Notes: a model not told the origin generated them from the letters alone. A stretch of DNA of 64,000 nucleotides from Luteimonas sp. (GCA_024707405.1 JANPZU010000001.1:62001-126000), one strand, 5' to 3'; positions 1-10,686 are shown, counted from the stretch's first letter. Made by a program: numbers and translations.

Positions 1-2883
1 CGGACAGGCCCCAGTGGCCGGGACGGGAGCCCGCGACGAGAATCTCCGGATCGATCCCGCAGCCATCGTCGCGGATGCGCAGCCGCAGCGCTTCCACGGC
101 GTAGTCGAGCTCCACCGCGATCGCCTCTGCCTTCGCGTGATGGAAGGCGTTGGCGAGGGCCTCGCGGGCGATGCCGAAGATCTCGTCGCGCACCAGCGGG
201 TCGAGCGCGTGCGGTGTTCCGTTGACCGCAATGCGGAAGTCCGGACCGGGCGTGCCCGCCAGCCCCGCACCGGCCTCGGCGAGCGCACGCGGCAGGTCGT
301 CCACCGGCAGCGCAGTCGAACGCAGGCCCTGGACGCGATCGCGCCCCTCGTCCAGCACGTTGTCGGCGCGCTCGAGAGCACGCTCGATGGCCCCGCGCGC
401 CGGTTCGTGCGTGGACAACCGCTCGGCGGCGGACTGGACATGCAGGATCAGTCCCTGGATGCCCTGCAGTAGCGTGTCGTGCAGTTCGCGTGCGATCCTC
501 TCGCGCTCTTGGTGACGCTCTTCCAGACGTACCTGCAGGCGAGCCTCCATTACCTTCAGCCGGCGCCTGTAGAGCAGCCACAGCAGCGCAGCGCCCGCGG
601 CCACGCACAGCGCGAGGAACCATGCGGTCCGGTAGAACGGTGGGGGAATGGTGAAGTCGAGCGTGGCGCCATCCTCGTTCCAGACACCATCCTCGTTGGC
701 GGCGCGCACGTGGAACCGGTACTGCCCGGGGCCGAGGTTGGTATAGACCGCCTCGCGCCGCGTGCCGGCCTCCTGCCAGTCCCGGTCGGCGCCGTCGAGC
801 CGGTAGCGAAACTTCACCCGTTCGGGCATCGCCAGGCTCGTCGCGGTGTAAGTGATGCGCACCTGGTGGGCATCGACGGGCAGCTTTAGTGCGGACTCGG
901 GCAGCAGATGGAGGCCATCCACATCCACTGCACGCACCCGTACCGGCGGTGGCATCGCGTTGCGGTGCAGGCGCATGGGATCGATCCAAGCCAGGCCGTT
1001 GTCCGTGGCGAACCACAACCTTCCATCGCTGGCCTCTACTACGGTCGAGGGCGGCCGATTCATCTGCGGCGCGCCTGGCAGGCCGTCGAGGTAGTCGAAA
1101 CGGCGGTAGCGCACGGCATGTGCGGGATTGGCGAGTAGTCGCTCGATCTCGATGGCTGGAATCCTGATCAACCCTCGCGCCTCGGCGAGCCACAGTTCAC
1201 CCGTCGTGGTTTCGACCAGGCCGGAAATGCTGCCGAGTGGTTCGTCCCCGTCGGCGAGAATGCGATGGAAGCGGCCGTCCCGGAACAAGGCCAATCCCAG
1301 GTCTCCGGCGAACCACAGGTGCGGTCCACGGCCGCGGATCACGGCCACCCGGCCGATGTCCAAGCCCGCGTCGGCACCATAGGTGTCTACCTCCTTGCCT
1401 CTCATACGGAGGATGCGGTCTGGCAGCTTGCCCAGCCAGATGTGGCCCCGCGCATCATTGAATACCGCCGATGTCCCGCCGGGAGGGTAATGGTCGGCAG
1501 AGGTGCCGTGCCACTGTCCGTCACGAAAATGCACGAATCCTTGGCCGACAACGCCCACCCACAGGCCACCGGCGCCATCACCATGCAGGTTCCGTAGCGT
1601 CCAGTCGCCCCAACGCACGTTATCGGGCAGGCCCGACAGCGAGAATCGGTCCTCGTGTTGCCGCCAGACACCGTCGTAGCTGCCCCACCAAATCACACCC
1701 GTGTCGTCGCGGTAGGCGCTCAGGATGGAATGTACTTCCGGTTGCGGGGTTAGCTCGTCCCCGCGAACGCGTAGCAGCGGCTGGAGAGAGGCACTGGCAG
1801 CCCAGATCTCCCCATCATCGCCCGCCATCAACGTGAAATCCCTGTGCCCCGTGGGCATCGTCACCGGCACGACGTTGCCGTGCCGAAAACGATCGATGCC
1901 TTTATCGGTACCGAACCACAGATTGCCCTCGCGGTCCTCGAAAGCGACGCGAATGACGTCGGAACTCAATCCGTCAGCCTGAGTGAATAGCTCCATCTTG
2001 TCCGCCGCACCTGGCTTTTCGGGATGGCTGACCCGCCCCAGTCCCTTTCCCAACGTCGTCGCCCACAGCGCGCCGTCGCTGTCGAACAGGATCGACTGAG
2101 ATGCGATGAGGAGCTCGTCCTCATCTCTAGGCTGAGCTTGATCCGGGAGGGACAGGGGCCGTACCGAACGCGATGTCTCGGCGAGCCAGTACCGCCCATC
2201 TGGTGCCTGGGCGATCTGGAGAGCATGGTTGACCTGCTCGCCGGTGCGGCGAAACGTTCGCTCGCCGCGCGGCAGGAACATTATCTCGCCGGCACTGGCA
2301 GCCCAGAGCGTGCCCCCCGGTCGACGCCGAGCAGCCGTGCGAGCTTACCCTCGGGAAAGCCCTGTGCGGCACCCATGACCCGCCAACGATCGCCTTCGCG
2401 CACAGCCAGGCCGCGGTTCGTGCCAGCCCAGAGGGCGCCGTCGTGATCGAGCGCAAACGCGAGCGCTGTGTCTGGCGGCAGCTCATCCTCGCGGGAATAC
2501 AGACGCAGCGACCCCTCCCGAAGCAGCGCGAGAGGGCCGACATGGAACGAGATCCACAGCCCTCCGTCGGGCGTCGCAAGCAGGGCCCCAATATTGTTCG
2601 ACGGCAATTGCGTACCGTCATTTGGCACGTAGCGTTCGAACGTTACACCATCGAACCGAAACAGCCCGGTTGCAGTGCCAATCCAGAGATAGCCGTCAGT
2701 AGTCTGCGCCAGCGACCAGACTTGGCTGGGCGCACCATCGCGCGCACGCCACGCGGTGTGGTGTAACTGGGCCAAACTGCGCTCGCGGTCGAGCGCAAGT
2801 GCATCCGCGGCGGGCAGCGCCAGCGCGCAGGCCACCATCCATTGCAGGGTGAACAGTGCCCACAGAGTCGACAGACGGTTCAT
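1..2883 (-). pseudogene. Beta-propeller sensor histidine kinase, frameshifted, C-terminus cut by window edge
   Basis: Membrane sensor kinase of the two-component propeller family. The start at 2883 gives a signal peptide of about 28 residues. Propeller repeats with WIGT, LWAGT and LWFGT signatures follow, then a Y_Y_Y domain, one membrane segment (around 560-625) and a HisKA_3 core with RELHDTLLQG, where the phosphorylated His codon lies at about 479-481. An N box (NAFHHA) and a DDGCG box follow, and the frame is still open at base 1. The reading frame breaks at the six-C run 2313-2318 (G6 in the sense strand). One extra G would restore the frame, and I read it as open from there to the window edge. 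The break may be a sequencing error. A related kinase lies at 14080-17161 in the opposite orientation. The partner regulator, if any, lies outside the window to the left. Confidence 0.78.
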
Positions 2884-3407
2884 TGCTCCATCGCCCTTCG
2901 CCATTGGCAGCGTCGCGCACGACGCACCGATCTCCCCACCGTCGAGACAAGGATTGCTCGAACAGGATGCTTGCCAGGCCCTGGCGACCCGTGAGCGGCG
3001 CCAGCCCGGCACGCCCGTCCCGGGACGTGCGGCGACTGTACCCCATGTTTCCGCAAGGTGCGCCAGGCAGCTGCTGCTGATTGACGCCGCCACACCGGCA
3101 AGCAACCGCTTGCCGGAACGACCGACGGGCGGCGTGCCGCGTGGGGCATCGGCAACGCTACGTGCAACACGAACGCATGGCCTGTAGGCGCGTGCCGGTG
3201 ATGCGTCGGCGCAGGAAATCAAAAGTCGGCGGCGACCACGACGGTGCCAGCGGCCGTCCCGCCGCCGCGATTCTGTCGCGCCGCTTAATGCACCGGGTTT
3301 ACGGCATTGACCTTGCCGTCGCGTCAAACCTGATCTTTCCGCACGGCGGGCCCCGCCCACACGCCATCACTGGCGTGATCCATTAGCACATTCGGAAAAA
3401 AACAAAA
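2884..3407. other. Intergenic region between divergent kinase and outer-membrane protein genes
   Basis: About 520 bases with no supportable gene; ORFs here are GC-rich shadows. It must hold the promoters for the kinase on the minus strand and the barrel protein on the plus strand. A short inverted repeat, ATCAC-TGGC-GTGAT, lies close upstream of the barrel gene (about 3365-3379). I see no convincing sigma70 boxes. Confidence 0.4.
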
Positions 3408-3956
3408 ATGCGCAACAAGATTCTCGCAACTGCCCTTGCTTCGCTGCTCGCACCCGGCCTGGCCACCGCAGCCGAGCAATATGCCGACGACCTGTTGTAC
3501 CTGCGCGTGGGCGCCGGCGCATCGAAAGTCGACTCGTCGTCCGATACCGGAACCGAGACGGCCTATTCGCTCGGCACCGGCTGGCGCTTTGCGAAGCACT
3601 ACAGCATCGACCTCAACTACGACCACCTCGGCAACTGGGACCAGAGCGTCACGGGCGTCGGCGGCCCGCTCGACGCCGAGTCGCGGACCTTCTCGCTTGG
3701 TCTCGGCGGCACGATCGATTTCGGCCAGAGCGGCTTCTTCGGCCAGGCGCGTGTCGGTGTCCACAGATGGAAGAGCGAGTACGAGAACGTGGAGGCAGCG
3801 TTCGAGGAAAAGGGAACCGATCCGTTCTACTCGATCGGCATCGGCTACGACATCGGCAAGACGTTCGGCGTCATCCTCAGCTATGAGCGCTTCATCGTGG
3901 ACAGCGACACCCTGGGCGACGTCGACCGCCTGATGCTGGGCTTCGAGGTTCGCTAG
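3408..3956 (+). CDS. Outer-membrane beta-barrel protein
   Basis: A 182-residue protein with a typical signal peptide (MRNKILATALASLLAPGLATA). It then shows alternating polar and aromatic strands such as YSLGTGWRFAKHYSIDLNYDH and FSLGLGGTIDFG. It ends in FEVR, so the terminal aromatic residue is not the last one. Length and strand pattern fit the OmpW/OmpA-like outer membrane beta-barrel family (eight strands). The ligand is unknown. The leader upstream of the ATG is A-rich and has no strong Shine-Dalgarno. The 3-prime end overlaps the convergent MerR gene by 4 bases. Confidence 0.75.
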   Translation: MRNKILATALASLLAPGLATAAEQYADDLLYLRVGAGASKVDSSSDTGTETAYSLGTGWRFAKHYSIDLNYDHLGNWDQSVTGVGGPLDAESRTFSLGLGGTIDFGQSGFFGQARVGVHRWKSEYENVEAAFEEKGTDPFYSIGIGYDIGKTFGVILSYERFIVDSDTLGDVDRLMLGFEVR

Positions 3957-4465
3957 CGCCAGCGCATGCCCACCGCGGGTCGAGGCAAGGTCCTCGATCC
4001 GCGCGATGGCTGGGGGCGCGCCGGTTCGATTGGCGGTTGCGCAATGGCGGCATGGTCGGCGGCGGAGTCGCCCAGCAGCAGTGCGAGCAGCCTGCATCCG
4101 GCCCCGTCATGCCCGGTGCCACCGAGTGTCGACTCGAGGATCTCGCGGTTCCGCCGCATCTCGGCTTCGCTGTGCCGGAGCTCGGCGATCCGTTCGTCGA
4201 GCAGCCTGCCGACTTCGGACTGCATCTGCTTGCCCATGCGCCAGAACCCGACCAGCTGGCGAATCGACTCGAGGTCGAACCCGAGCTTCCTCGCTCGATG
4301 CACGAAGATGAGCGTGCGGATGTCCTGCTCATTGAAACGGCGATACCCGCTTTGACCGCGTTGCGGTGCGCCGATGACGCCTGCCGCCTCGTAGAGCCTG
4401 ATCGCACGCGCGGTCAGGCCGGTACGGCGGGATGCTTCGCCGATGTTCATCAGGGTCCGGGACAT
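3953..4465 (-). CDS. MerR-family transcriptional regulator (CueR-like)
   Basis: A 170-residue DNA-binding regulator. The N-terminus carries the MerR winged helix: MNIGEASRRTGLTARAIRLY followed by a GYRRF wing motif at about residues 6-45. A coiled-coil dimerisation helix covers about 75-120. In this family the protein distorts a promoter with an overlong spacer when it binds metal or a redox signal. The C-terminal tail has a single evident cysteine (GAGCRLL), so the CueR metal-binding CxxxxxxxxC pair is not clear and the effector is uncertain. A start at the internal Met (about 4450) is also possible, because no good Shine-Dalgarno distinguishes the two. It does not face an obvious target gene. 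The haloperoxidase-like gene 4758-5708 is the nearest upstream neighbour. Confidence 0.85.
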   Translation of the reverse strand: MSRTLMNIGEASRRTGLTARAIRLYEAAGVIGAPQRGQSGYRRFNEQDIRTLIFVHRARKLGFDLESIRQLVGFWRMGKQMQSEVGRLLDERIAELRHSEAEMRRNREILESTLGGTGHDGAGCRLLALLLGDSAADHAAIAQPPIEPARPQPSRGSRTLPRPAVGMRWR

Positions 4466-4712
4466 GGGGGGGAGTTTCCGATCGGATCTGGACTGCGTGG
4501 AAAACTACGATCGAGTGCACGCAAGCGTCGCAGTCGTCACCTCTACCGCGCCCGGCGACGGCTGCGCCGGGCGGCACGATCCGGACGCGCGAACGCTCGT
4601 GCGCGACAGGTGGTGTGGCGTCATCGCCGCGCACCCGGCAGCGCCGTTGCCGATCGCGGTGGTGCGGAGGATTGCTCGCCAAGGTCCAACAGCGGGGTGG
4701 GCAACACGGAAT

Positions 4713-4740
4713 CCGGCCGCAGGCGTCAGCCTGCGGCCGG
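4713..4740 (-). terminator. GC-rich hairpin after the haloperoxidase-like gene
   Basis: A perfect 12-bp stem, CCGGCCGCAGGC pairing with GCCTGCGGCCGG around a GTCA loop, begins 18 bases after the stop of the 4758-5708 gene. The downstream tract on the minus strand is only moderately T-rich, so termination is plausible but not certain. Confidence 0.5.
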
Positions 4741-4757
4741 GGACGGACGCGGTCGGC

Positions 4758-5708
4758 TCAGTCCCTGAGGAAGTCCAGCAGGTCCTGGTTGAGCCGGTCC
4801 TTGTGCGTGTCGGTGATGCCGTGGGGCCCGCCGGGGTAGAGGATCACTTCGGCATGCTTCACGTGGCGCGGCACGAGTTCGGCAGACGCCGCCGGCGGCA
4901 CGATCTGGTCGTCGCCACCGTGCACTACCAGGGTCGGCACGTCGAACTTCGCTAGGTCGCCGCGGAAATCGGTGGCCGAGAACGCGGCGATCGAGTCGTA
5001 CGTGTTCTTGTGGCCGGCCTGCATGCCCTGCACCCAGAACGACTGGATCAAGGCCTGGTTGGGCGTCGCGCCCGGGCGGTTATAGCCGAAGAACGGACCA
5101 GAGGCGATGTCCAGATAGAGCTGCGAGCGGTTCGTGGTCGACCCCTCGCGCAGGCCGTCGAAGTTCCCGATCGGCAGGCCGTCGGGGTTGCCGGCGGTGT
5201 TGAGCATGAAGGGCGTCACCGCGCCGACGAGCACAGCCTTCTTCACCCGCGCGGTGCCGTGGCGTCCGATGTAGCGCGCCACTTCGCCACCGCCGGTGGA
5301 GAAGCCGACGACGGTGACGTCCCTGAGGTCGAGCGCGTTGATCACCGCCGCCAGGTCGTCGGCGTAGTGGTCCATGTCGTTGCCGTCCCAGGGCTGGCTG
5401 GAGCGGCCGTGGCCGCGGCGGTCGTGCGCGACCACGCGATACCCCTGGTCGGCCAGGAACAGCATCTGCGATTCCCAGCTGTCCGAGTTCAGTGGCCAGC
5501 CATGGCTGAAGGTGACGACCGGGCCGTCCTTCGGGCCCCAGTCCTTGTAGTAGAGGCGCACATTGTCGTAGGTGACGATGTAGTTGCCTTCGATGGTCGC
5601 GGTGGCGGCCTGCGCCGCGGCGGCAGGTTGCGCGGCGGCGGCGGTGAAGCCGGCCTGCAGGGCGATGGCCAGCAGGCTGGCGGCGAAGGTGCGGGTGATG
5701 GCGTTCAT
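4758..5708 (-). CDS. Exported alpha/beta hydrolase, cofactor-free haloperoxidase type
   Basis: A 316-residue protein with a long Ala-rich signal peptide (about residues 1-36), followed by the compact alpha/beta-hydrolase fold of the non-haem chloroperoxidase/arylesterase group. Visible features are an oxyanion HGWP loop (about 69-72), [10 protein letters not shown], the nucleophile elbow GFSTGGG with Ser near 137, an acidic GGDDQIVP loop and a catalytic His in GGPHG. The family hydrolyses esters and can perform perhydrolysis. Halogenation is a side reaction and should not be assumed. It is the last gene of a minus-strand run that starts at 11620. A paralogue without signal peptide sits at 10790-11620. 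Confidence 0.87.
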   Translation of the reverse strand: MNAITRTFAASLLAIALQAGFTAAAAQPAAAAQAATATIEGNYIVTYDNVRLYYKDWGPKDGPVVTFSHGWPLNSDSWESQMLFLADQGYRVVAHDRRGHGRSSQPWDGNDMDHYADDLAAVINALDLRDVTVVGFSTGGGEVARYIGRHGTARVKKAVLVGAVTPFMLNTAGNPDGLPIGNFDGLREGSTTNRSQLYLDIASGPFFGYNRPGATPNQALIQSFWVQGMQAGHKNTYDSIAAFSATDFRGDLAKFDVPTLVVHGGDDQIVPPAASAELVPRHVKHAEVILYPGGPHGITDTHKDRLNQDLLDFLRD

Positions 5709-5748
5709 CGTGTCGTCTCCGGATGGTTGGGTGTGTCGCAGGTGCCGA

Positions 5749-6177
5749 TCAGTCGGCGATGGCCAGCGTCACGTCGATGTTTCCGCGCGTGGCGCTGGAG
5801 TACGGGCAGGTGGCGTGCGCGTCATCGACGAGCGCCTGCAGCAGTTCGCGGTCGATGCCGGGTGCGGCGATGGTCAGTTCGGCTTCGAGGCCGAAGCCGG
5901 CAGCGGCCGGACCGATGCCGACCTTGCCGGTGACCGTCGTTGTCGAAGGCAGCGCGACCTTGCGCTTGCCGGCGACGAACTTGAGCGCGCCGAGGAAACA
6001 GGCCGAGTAGCCGGCGGCGAACAGTTGCTCGGGATTGGTGCCGGGACCGCCGGCGCCGCCCAGCTCACGCGGGGTGGACAGGGCGACGTCGAGCACGCGG
6101 TCGGAGGATTGCGCGCGGCCGTCGCGACCGCCGGTGGCGGTGGCCGTGGCTGCGTAGAGGATCTTCTCGATAGACAT
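5749..6177 (-). CDS. Organic hydroperoxide resistance protein, Ohr/OsmC family
   Basis: A 142-residue cytoplasmic peroxidase that reduces organic hydroperoxides using a reactive cysteine pair. The start MSIEKILY at 6177 was chosen because it gives the normal Ohr length and has CAGGAA upstream. The peroxidatic Cys lies in SACFLGALK and the resolving Cys in [12 protein letters not shown], both in the conserved positions. The family is usually controlled by the MarR-type OhrR, but none is visible nearby. It lies 40 bases upstream of the exported haloperoxidase-like gene and about 170 bases downstream of a hydrolase, so it may share their transcript. Confidence 0.9.
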   Translation of the reverse strand: MSIEKILYAATATATGGRDGRAQSSDRVLDVALSTPRELGGAGGPGTNPEQLFAAGYSACFLGALKFVAGKRKVALPSTTTVTGKVGIGPAAAGFGLEAELTIAAPGIDRELLQALVDDAHATCPYSSATRGNIDVTLAIAD

Positions 6178-6349
6178 GGCAATGGTTCCTGTGGGTTGGC
6201 TGGCCGGGCGGCGTGCCCGGTGATGTGTACATTGCTCGCCGAGATCGAATGATTGGTGATGCGAAGTCCTGAAAACTTGATCAAGCGTTCGCGTCATCCG
6301 TAACCATCCAGCGTGGCGATACCCGGACCATTCCTGGCGACCCGCTCCG

Positions 6350-7316
6350 TCACGCCAGCCCGGCCGGGAGATCCGACGTCGACACCACGCGATCGCCGAT
6401 CGATTCGCCGAGCACGAACCGGACCGCCGCATCGATGACCCGCGGCTCGTCGAGGATGCGACGATGGCCCAGTCCGAGGGTGCTCAGCATCCGTGCGTCG
6501 GGCCAGTAACGTGCGTAGCGCTCGCCCTCGTCCCAGGGAACTTCGTCGTCGGCGGTGTCGTGGATGACCAAGGCGGGCGTCGAAAGCGCCGGCGCATGCC
6601 GATGCGGCTGCAGGGACCAGTGGATCGACGCCGGTCTGCTCGTGGAACCGCCGCACCAGGGGACGGACGAGATGTCCGGAAAGCCCGATCAGGCGGGCGA
6701 AGCGCCGGCTCGCCGCATGCAGGTCGGCCGGCGGTGCGATCAGCACCACCCGCTGGGCGCTCAGCCCCCTGGACAGTGCCAGCGAGACGGCAGCCGCGCC
6801 AAGCGAATGGCCGATGACGGCCGCCAGTTTGCGCGGCGCGACCTGTCCCCGCCCTGCGGCGCCGATGCCCAGGTGGCGTGCCACCCCCACCACCGCGTCG
6901 ACGAAGCCGGGCAGGTTGTTGCGATGCCCGCTGCTGCGGCCGTGTCCCAGTTGGTCGAATGCGACCACGGCATATCCGGCTGCGCGCAGTGCCGGTAGCC
7001 AGGACGTGTAGCGCTGCCCGTAGCTGGACCAGCCATGGACGAACAGCACCGTGGGTTGGCGGACCGGGTCGCCCCATCGATACAGGGCCAGGCGTTCGTC
7101 CTGCCAGCGCATGAATTCCAGTCCAGACGCAGGCGGCGGATGCGCCCGCGCGCGCGTCCGCGACGAGGCCAGCGGCGTGTCGAACAGCCGATGGGCGCGA
7201 CGCACGGTGGCGCCCGGCATCAGCCAGCTGCCAAGCGCGAAGCTCGAACGCAGCAGGCGCAAGCGCATGCTCGCGCCCGCACTGGCGTCGCCGCTGCGGG
7301 CGCGCTGCGGCGTCAT
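6350..7316 (-). pseudogene. Alpha/beta hydrolase (lysophospholipase-like), single frameshift
   Basis: The upstream part shows an alpha/beta hydrolase: LFVHGWSSYGQRY, AFDQLGHGRSSG and the elbow IGHSLGAAA. The frame is lost near 6620-6630 after HEQTGVDP. The remainder, beginning HAPALSTPALVIHDTADDEV with acid and His motifs (GLGHRRIL), continues in another frame to the stop at 6350. The combined length is 967 bases, one more than a multiple of three, so removing one base restores about 321 residues. The gene follows the metallo-hydrolase by 27 bases in the same direction. Either a sequencing error or a real recent frameshift is possible. Confidence 0.75.
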
Positions 7317-7343
7317 GCCGCATTTCCTCGCGGAACCGGGGCG

Positions 7344-8264
7344 TCAGAAACGATAGGCATCGCCATCCTCCGGCACCAGCGCCAATTCCGTGTCCAGCCC
7401 CTGCGCGCGGATGTAGCGACGCAGGTCCGCCCGCGACTGGGTGGCATGGTTCACCGCTTCCAGGTGCACGGCGACGATCACCGCGTCGGGTGCCGCGCGT
7501 CGTGCGCGCACCAGGTCGTCGCGTCCCATGATGATCGACCCCTCGAAGCCTTCGATGCGGGCGTCGCCTGTATTGAGCACGATCACATCCGGCCTGTGCT
7601 GCGCGATCGCCGCCTCCACGTCGGCATGCCACGCGGTGTCTCCGGCGACGTAGACCGTCCTGTACCCATCGCGCTGAAACACCACGCCGGACACCGTGCC
7701 GAGCGCTTCTCCCAGCGAGTGCATGTGCGCGTCGGTCCCGTGCTGGCCGCCAGTCCTAAGCAGGCGCGTGCCCTCGAACACCGTGTCGTCGAACACACGG
7801 ACGTCGGTGAAGCCATCCGCGCGCACGCTCCGTGCATCGGCCTCGTCCTGGACGAAGATCGGGATCGACTTCGGCAGCCGCTCCCGGGCCGCGGAATCCC
7901 AGTGGTCCGGATGCAGGTGGGTCAGCACCACGGCATCGGCCTCCATAGCCTGGTGCAGCGGCATCGGCAAGCCCACGCGCGGATAGCGCAGATGCGCGTT
8001 GTGCGTGCCTGCGATTCCGGGATAGGCCTCCTCCTCGGCGAGCATGGGATCGACCAGGAACGCGGTGCCGGCGTACTCGATCCTGACGGTGGCGTTGCGC
8101 ACCAGCTGCATGCCCACCTCGTTGCCGGCGTGGCCGGGACCGGGCGCGGTTGCGGGTGCGGTGCAGGCAGCGAGCAACGTTGTCAACGCCACGAGCAGTG
8201 CGCGACCGGCGATGGACCTTGACGCGTGGCCAGCCCCCCAATGCCATCGGATGCGCGGTTCCAT
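7344..8264 (-). CDS. MBL-fold metallo-hydrolase lipoprotein
   Basis: A metallo-beta-lactamase-superfamily hydrolase of about 306 residues. The start at 8264 is supported by GGGAGG about 9 bases upstream. The N-terminus ends in a lipobox (LLAAC), predicting a lipoprotein. The metal motif is THLHPDHWD (HxHxDH), followed by a His in GGQHGTD, AGDT and a distal His in VHLEAVNH, typical of the UlaG/YtnP-like group. The substrate is unknown. Its start lies 4 bases after the preceding hydrolase stop, so translation is likely coupled. Confidence 0.87.
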   Translation of the reverse strand: MEPRIRWHWGAGHASRSIAGRALLVALTTLLAACTAPATAPGPGHAGNEVGMQLVRNATVRIEYAGTAFLVDPMLAEEEAYPGIAGTHNAHLRYPRVGLPMPLHQAMEADAVVLTHLHPDHWDSAARERLPKSIPIFVQDEADARSVRADGFTDVRVFDDTVFEGTRLLRTGGQHGTDAHMHSLGEALGTVSGVVFQRDGYRTVYVAGDTAWHADVEAAIAQHRPDVIVLNTGDARIEGFEGSIIMGRDDLVRARRAAPDAVIVAVHLEAVNHATQSRADLRRYIRAQGLDTELALVPEDGDAYRF

Positions 8265-8268
8265 GGCC

Positions 8269-9066
8269 TCAACCTCCCTTCGCCTTCGACGACGCCGCAC
8301 GCGCGGCGCGATCGATGACGTCAGCCACGACCCCGGGCTGGGTCATGAATACTGCGTGGCTCGCCGACACCGGGATGATCTCCGCACGGATGCGCCGCGC
8401 CATGTGCTGCAGCATCGCCTGGTCGAAGGCCCTGTCTTCGGTGGCGATCACCGCCCAGCTGGGCTTGCTGCGCCAGGCGGCGTGCTGCACACGCGTGCCG
8501 AACACCGACAGGTTGATCGGCACCTGCGAAGCCGCCAGGAACGCGGCATCGGCATCGCTGGCGTCGTGCGCGAAACCGGCCTTGAACTTCGTCAGGTCCA
8601 GGAACCCGAACCCGTCGGCATGTGTCTCGATGACGAACTCTGGCGTGGCGGCGAAACCTTCGTACTGCTGGGCGGTGGTCTCGCCGGCATCGGGCGCCAA
8701 CGCCGACACGTAGACCAGACCCAGGGCCTTGTCGTGCACCCCGGCTTCGGTGATCACGGTGCCGCCCCAGGAGTGGCCGACGAGGATCGTCGGTCCCTCC
8801 TGGCGGTCCAACGCGCGACGGGTGGCGGCGACATCGTCGGCAAGCGAGGTGAGCGGGTTCTGGACGATGGTCACGCGATAGCCGCGACCGACCAGGACGT
8901 CGTGCACGCCGCGCCATCCGGATCCGTCGGCGAAGGCGCCGTGCACCAGTACGACGTTGCGTGCGGCGTCCTCCGGCAGGCTTGCGGTTGGCGTGGCGGC
9001 GTTTGCGGCGCCGGTGGTGGCGATGGTCAGCGTGGCCAACAGCAGGGACGGGAGTGCGATGCGCAT
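8269..9066 (-). CDS. Exported alpha/beta hydrolase
   Basis: A 265-residue protein with an N-terminal signal peptide ending near residue 24 (TGAANA). The VLVHGAFADGSGW oxyanion region, the nucleophile elbow GHSWGG and a late His (SASHAVF) mark the salicylate-esterase/EstC-like alpha/beta-hydrolase group common in soil proteobacteria. The acidic triad member is probably in ATEDRAF. It is expected to act in the periplasm or outside the cell on a small ester or amide, and the substrate cannot be told. It sits between the GMC oxidoreductase (33 bases upstream) and the metallo-hydrolase (4 bases downstream), which suggests one operon. Confidence 0.87.
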   Translation of the reverse strand: MRIALPSLLLATLTIATTGAANAATPTASLPEDAARNVVLVHGAFADGSGWRGVHDVLVGRGYRVTIVQNPLTSLADDVAATRRALDRQEGPTILVGHSWGGTVITEAGVHDKALGLVYVSALAPDAGETTAQQYEGFAATPEFVIETHADGFGFLDLTKFKAGFAHDASDADAAFLAASQVPINLSVFGTRVQHAAWRSKPSWAVIATEDRAFDQAMLQHMARRIRAEIIPVSASHAVFMTQPGVVADVIDRAARAASSKAKGG

Positions 9067-9099
9067 GGGTGTTTTCCTCGGGTGGACGGATGCGGCGGC

Positions 9100-10686
9100 T
9101 CAGATGCGATGGGCCGCCTGGATGATCTGGGCCGCGCGTTCGCCGATGACGACGCACGGGGCCATCGTGTTGCCGCTGGTGACGTTGGGCATGATCGAAG
9201 CGTCGGCGATGCGCAGGCGCTCGATGCCGTGGACCCGCAGTTGGCCATCGACCACTGACAGCGGGTCGCGGCCCATCCCCGCCGTGCACGCCTGGTGCCA
9301 GAAGGTGATCGCCGCGTTGCGCAGGTAGCGGCCCATGTCCGGTCCGGAAAGCTTTCCCGGCATCGCTTCGCGCTTCAGCAGTCGGCCGAAGGCCGGCGCA
9401 TGTGCGATTTCCCTCGCGATCTCCACCGTCGCGTGCGCTGCGCGCACATCGTCCGGATGGGACTGCGTGTTGGCCTGGATGCGGATCGGGTCGCCCGGAC
9501 CCGCGCCTGTCAGGTGCAGCGAGCCGCGACTTTTTGGCTGCGCAACGCCCGCGAACACCATCCAGCCGTGTTCCGGTACGCCCATGTGCGCGGTTTCGGG
9601 CGTGGCCACCGGAAACTCGAGCTGGCAATGGAACACATCCGGCGCCCGCAGCGCCGGGTCCGTCTTCCAGTACAGCGTGGCTTCCGAACCGCCATGCCCG
9701 ACGTCGACCGGGCCGCTGGATTCGAAGATGCATCCGAAGGCCACGTGGTCCTGGTGGTTGTGTCCCACGCCCGGCAGGTGCTGGAGGACGTGGATGCCGT
9801 GCCGACGCAGTTCGGTTTCGGCGCCGATGCCCGATTGCATCAGCACCCTGGGCGTGTTGATCGCGCCCAGCGACAGCACGACTTCGCGCTCGGCCATGAA
9901 GGCCTCGCGACGACCGCCGACGATGGCTTCCACGCCGATCACGGCGGTGCCGTTGAACAGCAGGCGGCTCACCTGTGCATGCAGCAGTACGGTGAGGTTC
10001 GGCTGGTGGCGCCTGGGCCACACGTAGGCGCGGAAGATCGAAGAACGGCGACCGTCCTTGACGATCAGCTCGGTCAGCGCGGCGCCGCCGCGGCCTTCCA
10101 TCATTTCGCCATTGGGACTGTCGAAGTTCGGCATGCCGATCGATGCCGCAGCCTCGACCATCGCGCTCGCCACCGGCTGCGGATCGCGCGCGGTCTCGAC
10201 GTGGACCGGCCCACCGCTGCCGCGGCGTTTCGGGTCTGGCGTTCCCTGCCAGTCCTCGATGCGACGGTACACCTCCAGCACCGAGCGATAGCTCCAGCCA
10301 TCGTCGCCCGCCTCCTCGGCGAAGTGGTCCCAGTCCGCCTGGTGGCCACGCGACCACACCATCACGTTGATGCCGGAACCGCCGCCTGCCACCTTGCCCA
10401 TGTTCAGCGGAATCGCACGATTGTTCAGATGCGGGTTCGCTTCCGCCACGAACTGCCAGTCCCGCTCCGAGCCGAGGTTTAGCGGCCATTGCGCCGGCGT
10501 GAGCACTTCCGGCACGTCATCGCTGCCACCGGCTTCGAGCAACAGCACGCGGACCTCGGGATTCGCGGCCAGGCGTCCGGCGAGTGCACAGCCGGCCGGA
10601 CCGGCGCCGCAGACGATGAAATCGTAGTGGTGCGCCAGTTGCGGCGTGTCGCTGGCCGAGCGCAGGGGATGGGCAATGATCGGCAT
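9100..10686 (-). CDS. GMC-family FAD oxidoreductase (choline dehydrogenase-like)
   Basis: About 528 residues. The N-terminus has the dinucleotide-binding GAGPAGC motif within FIVCGAGPAGCALAGRLAAN. The GMC signatures NMGKVAGGGSGINVMVWSRG and, in the centre, GAINTPRVLMQSGIG are both present. The C-terminal catalytic region has FWHQACTAGMG and NVTSGNTMAP, consistent with the His/Asn pair of alcohol-oxidising GMC enzymes. The family oxidises primary alcohols to aldehydes. I took the Met at 10686 because it precedes the Rossmann strand by the usual distance. The open frame extends upstream to 10839. It lies 103 bases after the haloperoxidase-like gene and 33 bases before the exported hydrolase. 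Confidence 0.88.
   Translation of the reverse strand: MPIIAHPLRSASDTPQLAHHYDFIVCGAGPAGCALAGRLAANPEVRVLLLEAGGSDDVPEVLTPAQWPLNLGSERDWQFVAEANPHLNNRAIPLNMGKVAGGGSGINVMVWSRGHQADWDHFAEEAGDDGWSYRSVLEVYRRIEDWQGTPDPKRRGSGGPVHVETARDPQPVASAMVEAAASIGMPNFDSPNGEMMEGRGGAALTELIVKDGRRSSIFRAYVWPRRHQPNLTVLLHAQVSRLLFNGTAVIGVEAIVGGRREAFMAEREVVLSLGAINTPRVLMQSGIGAETELRRHGIHVLQHLPGVGHNHQDHVAFGCIFESSGPVDVGHGGSEATLYWKTDPALRAPDVFHCQLEFPVATPETAHMGVPEHGWMVFAGVAQPKSRGSLHLTGAGPGDPIRIQANTQSHPDDVRAAHATVEIAREIAHAPAFGRLLKREAMPGKLSGPDMGRYLRNAAITFWHQACTAGMGRDPLSVVDGQLRVHGIERLRIADASIMPNVTSGNTMAPCVVIGERAAQIIQAAHRI

Noticed and set aside
1402..1671. Short frames within the sensor-kinase region at the left edge
   Set aside because: They are alternative frames of the kinase. 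The true frame reads continuously from the frameshift at 2313 to base 1.
8321..10489. A 722-residue minus-strand frame overlapping the GMC and hydrolase genes
   Set aside because: It is in a different frame from two well-supported enzymes and is composed of Arg/Gly/Pro runs without motifs.
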